Shown here: piece by piece, positions 50,208-60,632 of the stretch | Numbering within the stretch: position 1 is the first letter of the stretch | Layout: every line of letters starts with the position of its first letter | From: Euphorbia lathyris | Taxonomy: Eukaryota; Streptophyta; Magnoliopsida; Malpighiales; Euphorbiaceae | Assembly (NCBI RefSeq): GCF_963576675.1 | Contig: NC_088911.1 | Location: forward strand, 79,637,256 to 79,701,255 | Direction of reading: 5' to 3' | Length of the DNA stretch: 64,000 nucleotides | Made by a program: the position numbers and the translations under genes | Notes under the pieces: generated by a model | The model's input: only the letters and a program-made list of their open reading frames with translations | Database searches by the model: none | What the model was told of the DNA's origin: nothing

Positions 50208-50518
50208 CTCAGTGATGACTCACTACAAGAAAAAAACAGTTTACATACGACGTAATGTCGTCGGTAATAACAAGATTTTCGTAGGTAATATCGGTTACCG
50301 ACGACATACAAACGAAACTCATGTCGTAGTCAGATTGCTTGTTGGGAAAATGGTTACCGACGACAAAATCACTGTCGTGTGAATTAGCGACGACATTGTC
50401 ATTGGTAAGTTGTAAGTGACCAACCAGAAGAATTAACTGGTGTCGTTATTGGACACGACGTATGTCGTCGTTAAGTCGTCGCTAATATATATGTTGTCGG
50501 CATACCGTCGGTAATCTT

Positions 50519-51855
50519 TGTTGAAACACCTTTCCACATAATTTTGATTTGACAAAATTGTTTAAGTATAAATTAGAATACATATTCTAAACACACTAAG
50601 TTTAAATGCTTTGATTTATTCTACTAATGTGTTTGTTCAATGTTAAGTATAAATGTTATAAGTCATAAGGATTGGAAGGCCCAAGCCCAATACGGAAGCC
50701 AAGGCCCAAGTCAAACAACTCAGTACACTCGGCCCGCGTATGTCAAGACGTTGTCGTTTTGGACAAAAACGCAACTCAGCAAACGGAAGGATCTAGAAGA
50801 CCTTCGGGAACAACTTCACAATGAAGCTGTTGAGTAGTCTCGACAAAGCGTACAAGACAGCAGCTGGCAAAGGAAAACTTCCAGACAAAGTGTTTCCTCT
50901 TTTAGCAAAGTTCAGACGACACAGTGTGCTGTCCAGTTGACTTTACTATAAAAGGAGAGACCATCTGCTGAGCTGACCGAGGACAGAAGATACACGATTG
51001 TGATTGGCCGAGAGCTCTGTGCAAGTCAGGATGACAACGACATATAGCCGTTTCCCTCCAACGGTTATTTCGAAATTCGAAATGACCGAATGACCAAACG
51101 TCTCTATAAATAGTGCCATCACAAGCTTCACAATACACAGAACTTCATCAAGCCATTACGCTGTCCAAATCTCTACAAGTTCTGCAAGCAAGAAGCAAAG
51201 CAAAATTCTTACACTACATTTTCATATCTGTGTAAAAGTCTAGAGTGATTGTAAATCGTCTAAAGTGTCTTAGCACATCTTTGTATTAGGACAAAAACAC
51301 TTATCATTTCTAGAGATAGAAAGGAGAGGCTGAGTACTCGGTTTTAAGTACTCAGCGGAGAGATTAGGATTGAGTAGAAGTATAGAGGAAGGTACTCTTG
51401 TCATACTCAATTGCTGATATTGTAAAATGTTTGAGGCTCTACCTTTAAAGAGCTCAGTAGAGGATTCGAAATCTCGAAAGTGTTCCGGGGACAGGACGTA
51501 GGCTTAGAAGAAGCCGAACCTGGATAAATCTGCTGAGTGAAGTATTTCTAAACCTTAACTCCTTATTTATATTGCTTGCTTTAAATAATCAAAACTGACC
51601 AAGTAAAGAGGTCAAGTTGAGTTGTGCGCGTTGAACGTCTGAGCTCAGGAATAGACTCTAAGTGTTATCTCCTGACTCAAGCTAAGAAACTGACCTAGTC
51701 ACCTGTTGACTAAGCCAGTATCTTGCTGTTTACTCAGCGCCGCTGTTGAAACTTTTTTCTTTAGAAAAAGAAGTCTGCCCAAATTGCGAAAAAGTTTAAA
51801 TAGTTCCTAACCCCCCCTTGGAACTATACTTGCAACTGAACAAGGGACCATACCA
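50519..51855 (+). repeat. 5' LTR of Copia copy 2
   Basis: Starts TGTTGAAACACC. The 3' border is altered: GGGACCATACCA rather than GGGACCAACA, still ending in CA. TATA box TATAAATA at 51105. Confidence 0.93.
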
Positions 51856-51856
51856 G

Positions 51857-51868
51857 TGGTATCAGAGC
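51857..51868 (+). other. Primer-binding site, initiator-Met tRNA
   Basis: TGGTATCAGAGC, an exact match to the plant initiator-Met primer site, just after the LTR. Confidence 0.92.
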
Positions 51869-51916
51869 TTAAAAGCTCACTGTAAAAGGTCTAACAACCT
51901 TGAGCTGATCCCTACC

Positions 51917-53656
51917 ATGGGCGAAAACAGCACTCGGTTTCTCCCTGGAAACCAAACAACTCAAATACTGCCTGAGGGGCTGTCCATTACTAGGCCTCCC
52001 CTATTCTTCGGGTCAAACTATACCTTCTGGAAGAATAGGATGAAAAACTTCATCCAGGCTACAAACATGAGTGCCTGGCTATCTATAGTCCAAGGGCCGT
52101 TTGTACCTGTTGAGGTTGTGGCTGGCCAAACAGTTATAAAAGCTGAGGCCAAATGGACAGAGGATGATTTTAAGAAGCTTCAAAACCATGCTTCGGCTAT
52201 CAATATGCTTCACTGTGCGCTCGATGCTGCAGAATATAACAAAATCTCAGGTTGTGAGTCGGCACAAGAGATCTGGAAAAAGCTGGAAGTCACCTACGAG
52301 GGAACAAACAAAGTAAAAGAATCCAAGGTGAATCAGCAGATGAGACTGTACGAGCTGTTCGAGATGAACAATGATGAGGGCATTTCAGACATGAACGCAA
52401 GGTTCACCAACATCATTAATGAGCTCAAGAGACTTGGGAAAATCTTCACTGAGGAAGAACAAGTCAAAAAGATACTCAGGAGTCTTCCAAAAGACTGGCA
52501 AGCAAAGAAGACAGCAGTTGAGGAAGCTCAGGATTTAACCACCTACAAATATGACGAACTCATCGGTTCATTGCTGACCCATGAGATATCCATGAAAAAC
52601 TTTGAGGTGAAGGAAAAATCTGATGACAAGAAGCAGAAGTCACTTGTCATGAAAGCTGACTCCACTGACGGGAGTTCAACTGATGATGAGGAGATGGCCA
52701 TGTTCACAAGAAAGATGAAAAGGCTGTTCAGGAAGAACGACAAATATTCTAAAAAGCCTTACAAAAAGTTTGATAAGTATAAGGCTGACTCAAGCGACAT
52801 CAAATACAGAAAGGACAGCTCAAAGCCCATTACATGCTTTGAGTGCCATCAAGTTGGCCATATTAAGTCAAACTGCCCCACGCTGAGGAAAGACAAGAAG
52901 AGTGGGAAGAAGGCAATGGTGGCTACTTGGAGTGACAGTGATGAATCTTCATCAACAGAAACTGAGGCCACCGAGTCAGCGAAGATATGCTTTATGGCTG
53001 ACGAACTTGCTGAGCCATGCGTCTCTGAGCATGCTGACCCATCCGTCGCATCAGATGATGAAGAGCAATCAAATGAGGTAATTTCTCTTCCCCAGCTCAG
53101 AAACGATATGGTTAATGCCCTGAGTGATCTCTATACACTTGTTAAGAAGTGTAATAAAAAGGTTAGAGCACTCAGCAGGCGCTGTGATGAAGTGGAAGAG
53201 GTCAAACTGAGTGACCTCATATACCTTCTTCAGGACAATTCGACTCTGCATGATAACATGAAGATCATGCATGAGTATGTGTCTGAAGTCCAGTCAGTTT
53301 CAAAGAAACTGAGGAAGGACGTCACAACCATCCAGAACCAACTAAAGGTTCCTAAGAAAAATAACATTCCTCTGAGAACTCAGTACCAAGGTACTCAGCA
53401 GAGATGGAATCCCCAGCGAAAAGTCCAGTGTGACTTTTGTGGGAAGATAGGACACACTACTAAAGTGTGCTGGCACGCTCAGCACTGGGGTGCTGACAAG
53501 TCAGTAAAAAATCCTAAACAGAAGGTCAGTTGTGACTTCTGTGGAAAGAATGGCCATACTGTCCATGTATGTCGCCATAAAATAAAATATGATGCTATAC
53601 CTGTTGCACCTAACAAGTCAGGACCCAAAAAGAATTGGGTACCTAAAAGTAACTAG
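51917..53656 (+). CDS. gag, copy 2 (intact)
   Basis: 579 residues from ATG 51917 to TAG 53654-53656. The N-terminal UBN2/gag domain includes NKISGCESAQEIWKKLEVTY. A Lys-rich linker follows, then zinc knuckle CFECHQVGHIKSNC, a coiled-coil-like segment around SVSKKLRKDVTTIQNQL, and two more knuckles (CDFCGKIGHTTKVC and CDFCGKNGHTVHVC). It should form the capsid and bind the element RNA. It ends five bases before pol, in another frame, and a splice donor follows directly. All reading-frame stops of copy 1 are absent. Confidence 0.94.
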   Translation: MGENSTRFLPGNQTTQILPEGLSITRPPLFFGSNYTFWKNRMKNFIQATNMSAWLSIVQGPFVPVEVVAGQTVIKAEAKWTEDDFKKLQNHASAINMLHCALDAAEYNKISGCESAQEIWKKLEVTYEGTNKVKESKVNQQMRLYELFEMNNDEGISDMNARFTNIINELKRLGKIFTEEEQVKKILRSLPKDWQAKKTAVEEAQDLTTYKYDELIGSLLTHEISMKNFEVKEKSDDKKQKSLVMKADSTDGSSTDDEEMAMFTRKMKRLFRKNDKYSKKPYKKFDKYKADSSDIKYRKDSSKPITCFECHQVGHIKSNCPTLRKDKKSGKKAMVATWSDSDESSSTETEATESAKICFMADELAEPCVSEHADPSVASDDEEQSNEVISLPQLRNDMVNALSDLYTLVKKCNKKVRALSRRCDEVEEVKLSDLIYLLQDNSTLHDNMKIMHEYVSEVQSVSKKLRKDVTTIQNQLKVPKKNNIPLRTQYQGTQQRWNPQRKVQCDFCGKIGHTTKVCWHAQHWGADKSVKNPKQKVSCDFCGKNGHTVHVCRHKIKYDAIPVAPNKSGPKKNWVPKSN

Positions 53657-53661
53657 TTACA

Positions 53662-56600
53662 ATGCAGGTAAGCCTGAGATGTGCCGAGAAGTCAAAGATG
53701 TGGTATATTGACAGCGCATGCTCAAGGCATATGACGGGTGATGAAACTCAGTTCATCACGTTTGAACGTAAACGAGGAGGGAGTGTAAGTTTTGGAGACA
53801 ACAAGAAGGGTAAGATAGTAGGCTCAGTAACCATCGGAGGTAACCCTACTATTGAATCTGTCTCCCTAGTCAGCGGACTCAAATATAACTTACTCAGCGT
53901 AGCTCAGCTATGTGACAATGGGAGAAAAGTTATATTTGATGCTACTGGATGTAAAATATACGAGGGTAAAACTAATGAGTTAATTTTAACTGCCCATCGG
54001 ATAGATAATGTCTTTATGCTAGACTTAGAGAAAAAGTTTTCAAAAACTGTGTGCTTAGTAATAAAGGAAGAAAATTCCTGTCTATGGCACAGGAGACTTG
54101 GTCATGTAAGCATGGACCTCCTGGCCAAACTAGCAAGAAAGCAATTGGTTGAGGGCCTGCCTGAACTTAAATTTCAAAAAGATCAATTATGCCACGCTTG
54201 CCAAGCTGGAAAACAAACCAAACAATCTTTTCACAGTAAAAACATTGTCTCAACTAAACGTCCGTTAGAATTACTACACTTGAATCTCTTTGGTCCAGTC
54301 CAGCCGCTGAGTCTGGGTGGAAGAAGATTTTCCTTGGTCATTGTAGATGATTTCTCTCGGTATACGTGGGTTATCTTGCTGACCAGCAAGGATGAAACCT
54401 TTGAGACATTTTCAAATTTGGTTAGAAAAATTGAAAATAAAAAAGACCTAAAATTAGCTCATATCCGTAGTGATAACGGTGGAGAATTCAAAAACCAAAA
54501 GTTTGTTGAATTGTGTGAAGTCAGCGGCATTGACCACAATTTTTCTGCTCCTAGAACACCTCAGCAAAATGGGGTTGTAGAAAGGAAGAACAGAACTCTG
54601 GTTGAAATTGCCAGGACAATGCAAGATGAGCATAGGCTTCCAAAGTATTTTTGGGGAGAGGCTGTTAACACAGCATGCTATATTCTTAATAGGGCTCTAG
54701 TTAGACCTATATTAAAAAAAAAACCCCTATGAACTTTGGAAAGGACGAAAGCCCAATATTGGATACTTTCGTGCTTTTGGCTGTAGATGTTTTATTTTAA
54801 ATACCAAAGATAGCTTAGCAAAGTTTGATTCAAAAGCTGATGAAGCTATCTTTCTGGGCTACTCAACAAACAGCAAAGCATACAGAGTTTTTAATAAGCG
54901 AACTCAAGTTTTAGAAGAGTCAATACATGTAGAGTTCGATGAAACTGAACCTGCAGGTAGATACCAGCCGCTGACCGAAGATGATCCAAACTCAGTAACC
55001 ATCGCTGACTCAGAACCAGCTACTGAGTCATTCACGAAAAGGCTAACCAAGAGTAAGAGTGAACCTAAGATTACTTTTACTGACCCATCTACTTCTGCAG
55101 AGATTGTTGAAACAGGAACATCACAAGACATGAATCTACCCAAAGAAATAAGGATTCCAAGAGGGCACTCCGAAAGTGCAATCCTTGATTCTGCTGGGAA
55201 TACCCTGATGACGAGGAATCAACTCAGGAAGTACCTCAGCAATGTTGCTTTCGTCTCAGTACAAGAACCGAAGAATTTCGCTGAAGCTGAGTACGATGAA
55301 TTCTGGATGAACGCAATGCAAGAGGAGCTCGATCAATTTCGAAGAAATGATGTATGGGAGTTAGTGCCTCATCCAAAGAGTCAAAAGACCATCGGAACAA
55401 GATGGGTCTTCAGGAACAAGATGGACGAACAAGGAAACGTAGTCAGGAACAAAGCAAGGCTTGTAGCTCAGGGCTACAGTCAGCAAGAAGGTATAGACTA
55501 CGGTGAGACCTTTGCCCCAGTGGCAAGGCTAGAGGCAATTAGAATACTGTGTGCATATGCATCTTACATGAACTTTAAATTATTCCAAATGGATGTCAAA
55601 AGTGCTTTTCTTAATGGAGTTATAAACGAGGAGGTTTATGTAAATCAACCTCCAGGTTTTGAGGACCCTAAGTTCCCAAACCATGTTTACAAACTCAAAA
55701 AGGCTCTGTACGGCCTCAAGCAGGCACCACGTGCTTGGTACGAGAGGCTGACCAGTTTCCTGCTGACTAGAAATTACGTCAGGGGCAAAGCTGATACAAC
55801 CTTATTCATTAAGAAAAAGGGTAAAGATACCCTGCTGGCCCAAATTTATGTTGATGATATAATATTTGGTGCAACTAACGAATCAATGTGCAAGGAGTTT
55901 AGCAAACAAATGCAGACTGAGTTTGAAATGTCTATGATGGGAGAACTCAACTTCTTCCTCGGTCTTCAAATTAAACAAGGAAAGAATGGCACCTTCATCA
56001 GTCAAGCCAAATATGCCAAGGAGATCTTAAAGAAATATGACTTGAAAAATTGCAAGCCAATATCCACTCCTATGGGCACTGACACTGTCCTCTGCGCTGA
56101 TGAGAATGGTAAGTCAGTAGACAGCAAGTTATATCGAGGTATGATAGGCTCTCTACTTTACTTAACAGCCAGTAGACCGGACATTCAGTTTTCAGTATGC
56201 TACTGTGCTAGATATCAATCTAACCCTAAGGAATCTCATTACATTGCTGTAAAAAGAATCCTTAGATATTTGCAAAGCTCAGTGAACGCAGGTTTGTGGT
56301 ATCCAAATACTCATGATTTTACACTTATCGGATACACTGACGCTGACTATGGACGAGATAAGCTGGAACGTAAAAGCACCTCTAGAGGATGCCACTTCTT
56401 AGGAAGCTGTCTTGTATCCTGGTTCAGCAAAAAGCAGGCGTCAGTAGCATTGTCTACCACTGAAGCTGAGTACATTGCTGCTGGTCACTGTGTTGCTCAA
56501 GTCCTATGGATCAAGCAACAACTTGAAGATTATGGTGTTCAAACGAAGACAATTGAAGTCAAATGTGACAACAAAAGTGCAATTGATCTTTCCAAGAACC

Positions 56601-56794
56601 CAATTCAACACAGCAGAATGAAGCATGTCAGCATGAGACATCACTTCATTAGAGACCATGTACTCAAAGGTGAGATCAAGCTGACCTTTGTCCCAACGGA
56701 CGAACAGCTGGCGGATATCTTCACGAAGCCACTGGCTCGTGAGCAGTTCAGCATACTGAGAGAAGCAATTGGTATGTTTAATCCTCTTCAGTAA
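53662..56794 (+). pseudogene. pol, copy 2: PR-INT-RT-RH with one frameshift and D-to-N change
   Basis: Starts at ATG 53662. Protease YIDSACSRHMTGD, GAG-pre-integrase LWHRRLGHVS, integrase core, RT with [12 protein letters not shown] and IYVDDIIFG, RNase H with [18 protein letters not shown] and [12 protein letters not shown]. In the integrase the first catalytic Asp is replaced by Asn (HLNLFGP, codon 54283-54285, GAT to AAT). An A10 run at 54714-54723 shifts the frame after RPILKKK, where nine A would continue the frame into the downstream part. After the shift the frame is open to TAA 56792-56794. Confidence 0.93.
53665..53675 (+). promoter_or_regulatory. Consensus 5' splice site just after gag stop (CAG/GTAAGC)
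   Basis: ATGCAGGTAAGCCTG: the pol ATG is directly followed by CAG/GTAAG, an ideal plant donor. It is present in both copies (7251 and 53665). Splicing here would give a short gag-only RNA, as described for Ty1/Copia elements in Arabidopsis. Inferred; no acceptor has been proven. Confidence 0.45.
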
Positions 56795-57159
56795 ATTCCT
56801 GTGCTAAATGAATATTGAATGCTGAGTGAATTACATGCTGAATGATTTATTGTTTGCTGAGTATCTCATTGAAACTGACTGAATATACAATACTGAGTAT
56901 ACTTGCACACTGAGTAAAATAGTTTAAGACTTAAACTTAAAATCATTCTTAGATATTGCACTGACCACTCAGAATATCAAACGCTTGACATTCTAAATAC
57001 TGAGTGATTAATCCGTTAGCATACATACAAAGCACGCGTATAGCCTAGGATGACGTATTCGCCGTAATGTGTCATAAATGCCAGGATCCATGTCGATACA
57101 TGATCCCAAGGCAAAAATGACACATGGATTTGGTTAAGATCCACACCGTTCAACTCGTC

Positions 57160-57167
57160 TATAAATT
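57160..57167 (+). promoter_or_regulatory. Internal TATA box ahead of ORF3, copy 2
   Basis: TATAAATT in GTCTATAAATTATGGGC, 116 bp before the ORF3 ATG. The matching box in copy 1 is at 10739. Both are preceded by a TGACGTA-type element and followed by a CT-rich leader (TTTCTCTCTCTC). Confidence 0.5.
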
Positions 57168-57275
57168 ATGGGCATTTCCCCATCTTTTACTCTTTACGCT
57201 TAACAAATTCTTAAGGCTAAGAAATTACTCAAATTTCTCTCTCTCAAATACCTCTATTCTCTCCATCTTAGAAGA

Positions 57276-60107
57276 ATGACTAAGCTATCCTTCAACGTCT
57301 CCGGTGCCGGCCAAAATAAGTCCAGCTCCGATGAACCTTCACGAAACCCTTCCACCTCTAGCAAGGGTAAAACTGACCAAAACTCTGGAAAAGAGAAAGC
57401 TGTGAAGATACGGACCTACTCCAAAGTCTTCGAAAGTGTCCTCGAATGGAAAGTGGAGCCCTCCAGATGGGTTTCTGAGCACTTCGTCCAACATGAACAA
57501 CCGTTTGCCGAATGGATTGCAAAGAACGAATGGACTGGGTTGTTCTCTGTCAGAGATGAGACGTATCCTGACCTGGTAAGGGAGTTTTACCACAATCTTA
57601 TGGTTGCCAGTGACTCCCCTGACTATCTAAGCACTAAAGTACGAGGAAAGACGATCTTCATCAACCCTCTGTACATTGGAAACCTCCTCCAGCTCAAAAC
57701 TGAGGGAGTCAGGCTGAGGAAGTCTGGAGATCAGGACAAGACCGACTACGTCCATACCTTCTGCAAACCTGAGGGTCACTCAGGCGAGATCTCATCATCT
57801 TCAATGGGACAGCACCAGAAGATGGCTCACTACCTGCTGAGCTATTTCATTTACCCAAAAATCAACTGTACTACATCAGCAACCAACTTTGAAAAGTGCT
57901 TCATATGGCACATGCTGACGTACACCCCCATCAACATGCCGGTCTTCCTAGTTGCTGGGTTCCTACGCAGCACAGGTACAATGAGGTTGGGATCAATCAT
58001 TACCAGGATCCTCATCGACCACAAGATTGACCTCGAAGGTGAGGAATCTTTCAGAGGAACCGAAATCACAGCTGCCTCGCTGAGGGCACTGAAATATGGG
58101 CAGCCTTTGAAGAAAGGAAAAGCTGCTGCTGCTGCCGCTGGCCAAGCTGATCAGACTGAGGAGACTATTGCTGAGCCTAAGAAAGGGCGAAGAACTAAGG
58201 CCCCAGCTTCTCGCAAGAGAAAATCTGCTGAGACACCTAATGTTGTGTCTCCAGCAAAGAGGCAGAGGTCAGCTGGAAAGTCAGCTGAAAAGAGAACCAG
58301 GCAAGATGAGCCTGAAACTGAGGAAGCTGCTGAGCTACCTCAGAAGAAGCAAAAGCCTTCAACACTGGCACCTCTGGACGTCATACCAACCGACTTTATT
58401 GTACCGGGTGATTCTCACTTCACTCAATGCCAAGGTACTGATGCTGAGGGAACTGAGGTCCAGTTAGATGACCACTTCATCTCCCAAGTTGAGGAAGAGC
58501 TTGATGGAGACAACACTGCTGAAGAAGAAGAAGTTGAAGCCAGCGGTCAGGATGACGCTGATGACTCTGAGGAATATGACAGTGAAATAGAAGCTGAGGA
58601 TGCTAACACTAGGTTAGCTGGTGGTGCTGTGCGGACTGACACCGAGTTAGCTGCTGGAGTTGAGCAAGTTGAGCAAGCTGACCAGACTCATACTGAGCAA
58701 AAGGAACCTTCTCCTACTCACTCAGAAGAACCTGCTCATCATACCACTCCACCACGTAGAAGGCGAAAACTGGTTAAGGCCAGTGAGGTAATAGTCAGTG
58801 AACCTCCTGTGCAACCACCATCCATTCCTGAACTTGTCCTCTCCAAGACAACAAAGAATCCTTCTACCGTCCAATTAAAATTTTTCAAACGGCCCTCAAC
58901 TTCCTCTACTACAATGCCGTTGGAAAAACAAGCCTCTGTTTCTTCTCAACAGGAACATGCCGAGCATAACACTTCAACCACTTCAACAAGTCAGGTTGAA
59001 CCAAACACTGCCCATGCTGTTTCCTCAAGCATGATGCTGACTCCTCATCCCTCTGTCGTCAGCACAGACAGTGTTCGGGTTATGACTTCCATCAACAACC
59101 TCACTGCTGATCAATCAAACGTACCTCCAACTCAAGTGCATATTGAGCCAAGTTATACAGTCACTGACCAGGGTACTCCTTTCACTCCACATACTTCTGG
59201 TCATACTGATGTACATAAGGATGCCATTGAGTCCGGAAAGAAGCTCATTGACTCAGTGCAAGCTCTCATCCAAGATCTTCACCAGTCTGCTTCACCTGCT
59301 GCTGGATCCTCATTCCCAGAGGCAACTCAGCTCTCCCAAGTCACTCTACTTCTAAACGAAGTCAAGGGACTCAAGGACCTGCTGAATGTCATCTTGACAT
59401 TTCAAGCCCAGCAAGCAAAGCAAGACTCACTTGCCAAGTTGGCAGAGATTCAACTGTCCACAATCCAACATCTGAACTCGCTACATCAGCAAGTCCAGAA
59501 GTTATCTGCTGTGAACACTGACTACGCCACTTCCTCAGAACTGAAGATGCTTTTTGCTCAGCTGCATACTGAGCAACTCAAGACAAATGAGCAAATGGTG
59601 TCCTATAGTCAGTGCTCAGTTGAGCAAATCAGTGAGGCTGTCAGGCTACTGAACCTGAACAAGCAAGAAATGGATACTGACGCGTTGAAGCAGAACGAAT
59701 TGTTGTCCCTCGCACAACAATCCTTCAACCATATCCGTCATAATAATATCCAACGTCATCATTATGACTCAGCACTCCTGAAAACCTTCCACCAAGTCTT
59801 TGCTGGTCTCACTGAAGCTCTCATTTGGCAAGCCAAAGCACAAGCTTTCAGCGTAAATATGCTCAGTGCTGCTGATCTTCATATACCAGTCGAAGTATCA
59901 GCTGATGGAGTTGCCATTTTTGATGGAGTAAATGAAAGTGCTGACAAACTAAAAGAGCTATCACAAGAACTGACTCGAGCTGTCTTAACCGATGCGTTTA
60001 AGCTCCCTGAAGTTGACAAAACGGGGGAGAAAGCGCAAGCTGCTAGAGCTCAGCATGAGCAACGTCAGTATGAGAGAAGTCAGTCACAGGGAAAGAAAAA
60101 GAAATAG
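57276..60107 (+). CDS. ORF3 of Copia copy 2 (intact, function unknown)
   Basis: 943 residues, intact, about 480 bp after pol. Conserved N-terminal block around residues 40-270 with EWKVEPSRWVSEHFV and YPDLVREFYHNL, similar to the 'putative plant transposon protein' domain. Basic nuclear-type stretches follow (KKGRRTKAPASRKRK, PAKRQRS, PQKKQKPS), then an acidic run (VEEELDGDNTAEEEEVEASG), a Ser/Thr/Pro/His-rich middle, a Leu/Gln-rich C-terminal half with heptad-like repeats, and a terminal GKKKK. No signal peptide or clear membrane anchor. Sireviruses often have an 'env-like' ORF here, but these features fit a nuclear or structural protein better. Role unknown. Confidence 0.88.
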   Translation: MTKLSFNVSGAGQNKSSSDEPSRNPSTSSKGKTDQNSGKEKAVKIRTYSKVFESVLEWKVEPSRWVSEHFVQHEQPFAEWIAKNEWTGLFSVRDETYPDLVREFYHNLMVASDSPDYLSTKVRGKTIFINPLYIGNLLQLKTEGVRLRKSGDQDKTDYVHTFCKPEGHSGEISSSSMGQHQKMAHYLLSYFIYPKINCTTSATNFEKCFIWHMLTYTPINMPVFLVAGFLRSTGTMRLGSIITRILIDHKIDLEGEESFRGTEITAASLRALKYGQPLKKGKAAAAAAGQADQTEETIAEPKKGRRTKAPASRKRKSAETPNVVSPAKRQRSAGKSAEKRTRQDEPETEEAAELPQKKQKPSTLAPLDVIPTDFIVPGDSHFTQCQGTDAEGTEVQLDDHFISQVEEELDGDNTAEEEEVEASGQDDADDSEEYDSEIEAEDANTRLAGGAVRTDTELAAGVEQVEQADQTHTEQKEPSPTHSEEPAHHTTPPRRRRKLVKASEVIVSEPPVQPPSIPELVLSKTTKNPSTVQLKFFKRPSTSSTTMPLEKQASVSSQQEHAEHNTSTTSTSQVEPNTAHAVSSSMMLTPHPSVVSTDSVRVMTSINNLTADQSNVPPTQVHIEPSYTVTDQGTPFTPHTSGHTDVHKDAIESGKKLIDSVQALIQDLHQSASPAAGSSFPEATQLSQVTLLLNEVKGLKDLLNVILTFQAQQAKQDSLAKLAEIQLSTIQHLNSLHQQVQKLSAVNTDYATSSELKMLFAQLHTEQLKTNEQMVSYSQCSVEQISEAVRLLNLNKQEMDTDALKQNELLSLAQQSFNHIRHNNIQRHHYDSALLKTFHQVFAGLTEALIWQAKAQAFSVNMLSAADLHIPVEVSADGVAIFDGVNESADKLKELSQELTRAVLTDAFKLPEVDKTGEKAQAARAQHEQRQYERSQSQGKKKK

Positions 60108-60533
60108 ATAGGATAGGTCTTAACATTTGTAATCTATGTGTTATTTCCTTTTGCTGTGTAACTGCTGACCTCTTTCAATATATATCATACTTACTTTTCT
60201 TATTCAAATACTGAGTTATGATATATGCTATTAAGTACTGAGTTATTATGTATCTTCGTTTATATCAACCATACTTAACACTTATAATATTTATTGACTA
60301 AATGATATGCTGATAACATGTTTGACATCATACTATGATCTTATGAAACATTTTGATAAAGAACTCATTGAACAATATTTTGCTCAGCGCGCTCTGTATA
60401 TCTAAAACTTCCGCTTAACACTGAGTAAATAGAATATGTAATATAGCTGACCTTCACCTAAAAACTGACCTTAGACTCACTCATTTAAATTCTTAAATGT
60501 TGCAATTAAAACTAAGTCAGTAGTGCAACCCTT

Positions 60534-60632
60534 ACGGGGGAGTTTGCTAAATGATATAAGGTCAACTATCATGGGGGAGCTCATACTGAGTTCCTTGCTG
60601 AATAGTTTTGCCAACATCAAAATGGGGGAGTT
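60534..60632 (+). other. Triplicated polypurine tracts, copy 2
   Basis: Three GGGGGAG tracts lie ahead of the 3' LTR: about 60536-60542, 60574-60580 and 60624-60630. The last abuts the LTR TG after TTTG. This multiplication is typical of Sireviruses. Confidence 0.75.

Noticed and set aside
50902..51138. Minus-strand ORFs found in all LTRs of the Copia family
   Set aside because: They lie in non-coding LTR U3 sequence antisense to the TATA box, with no domain, and recur only because the LTR recurs.
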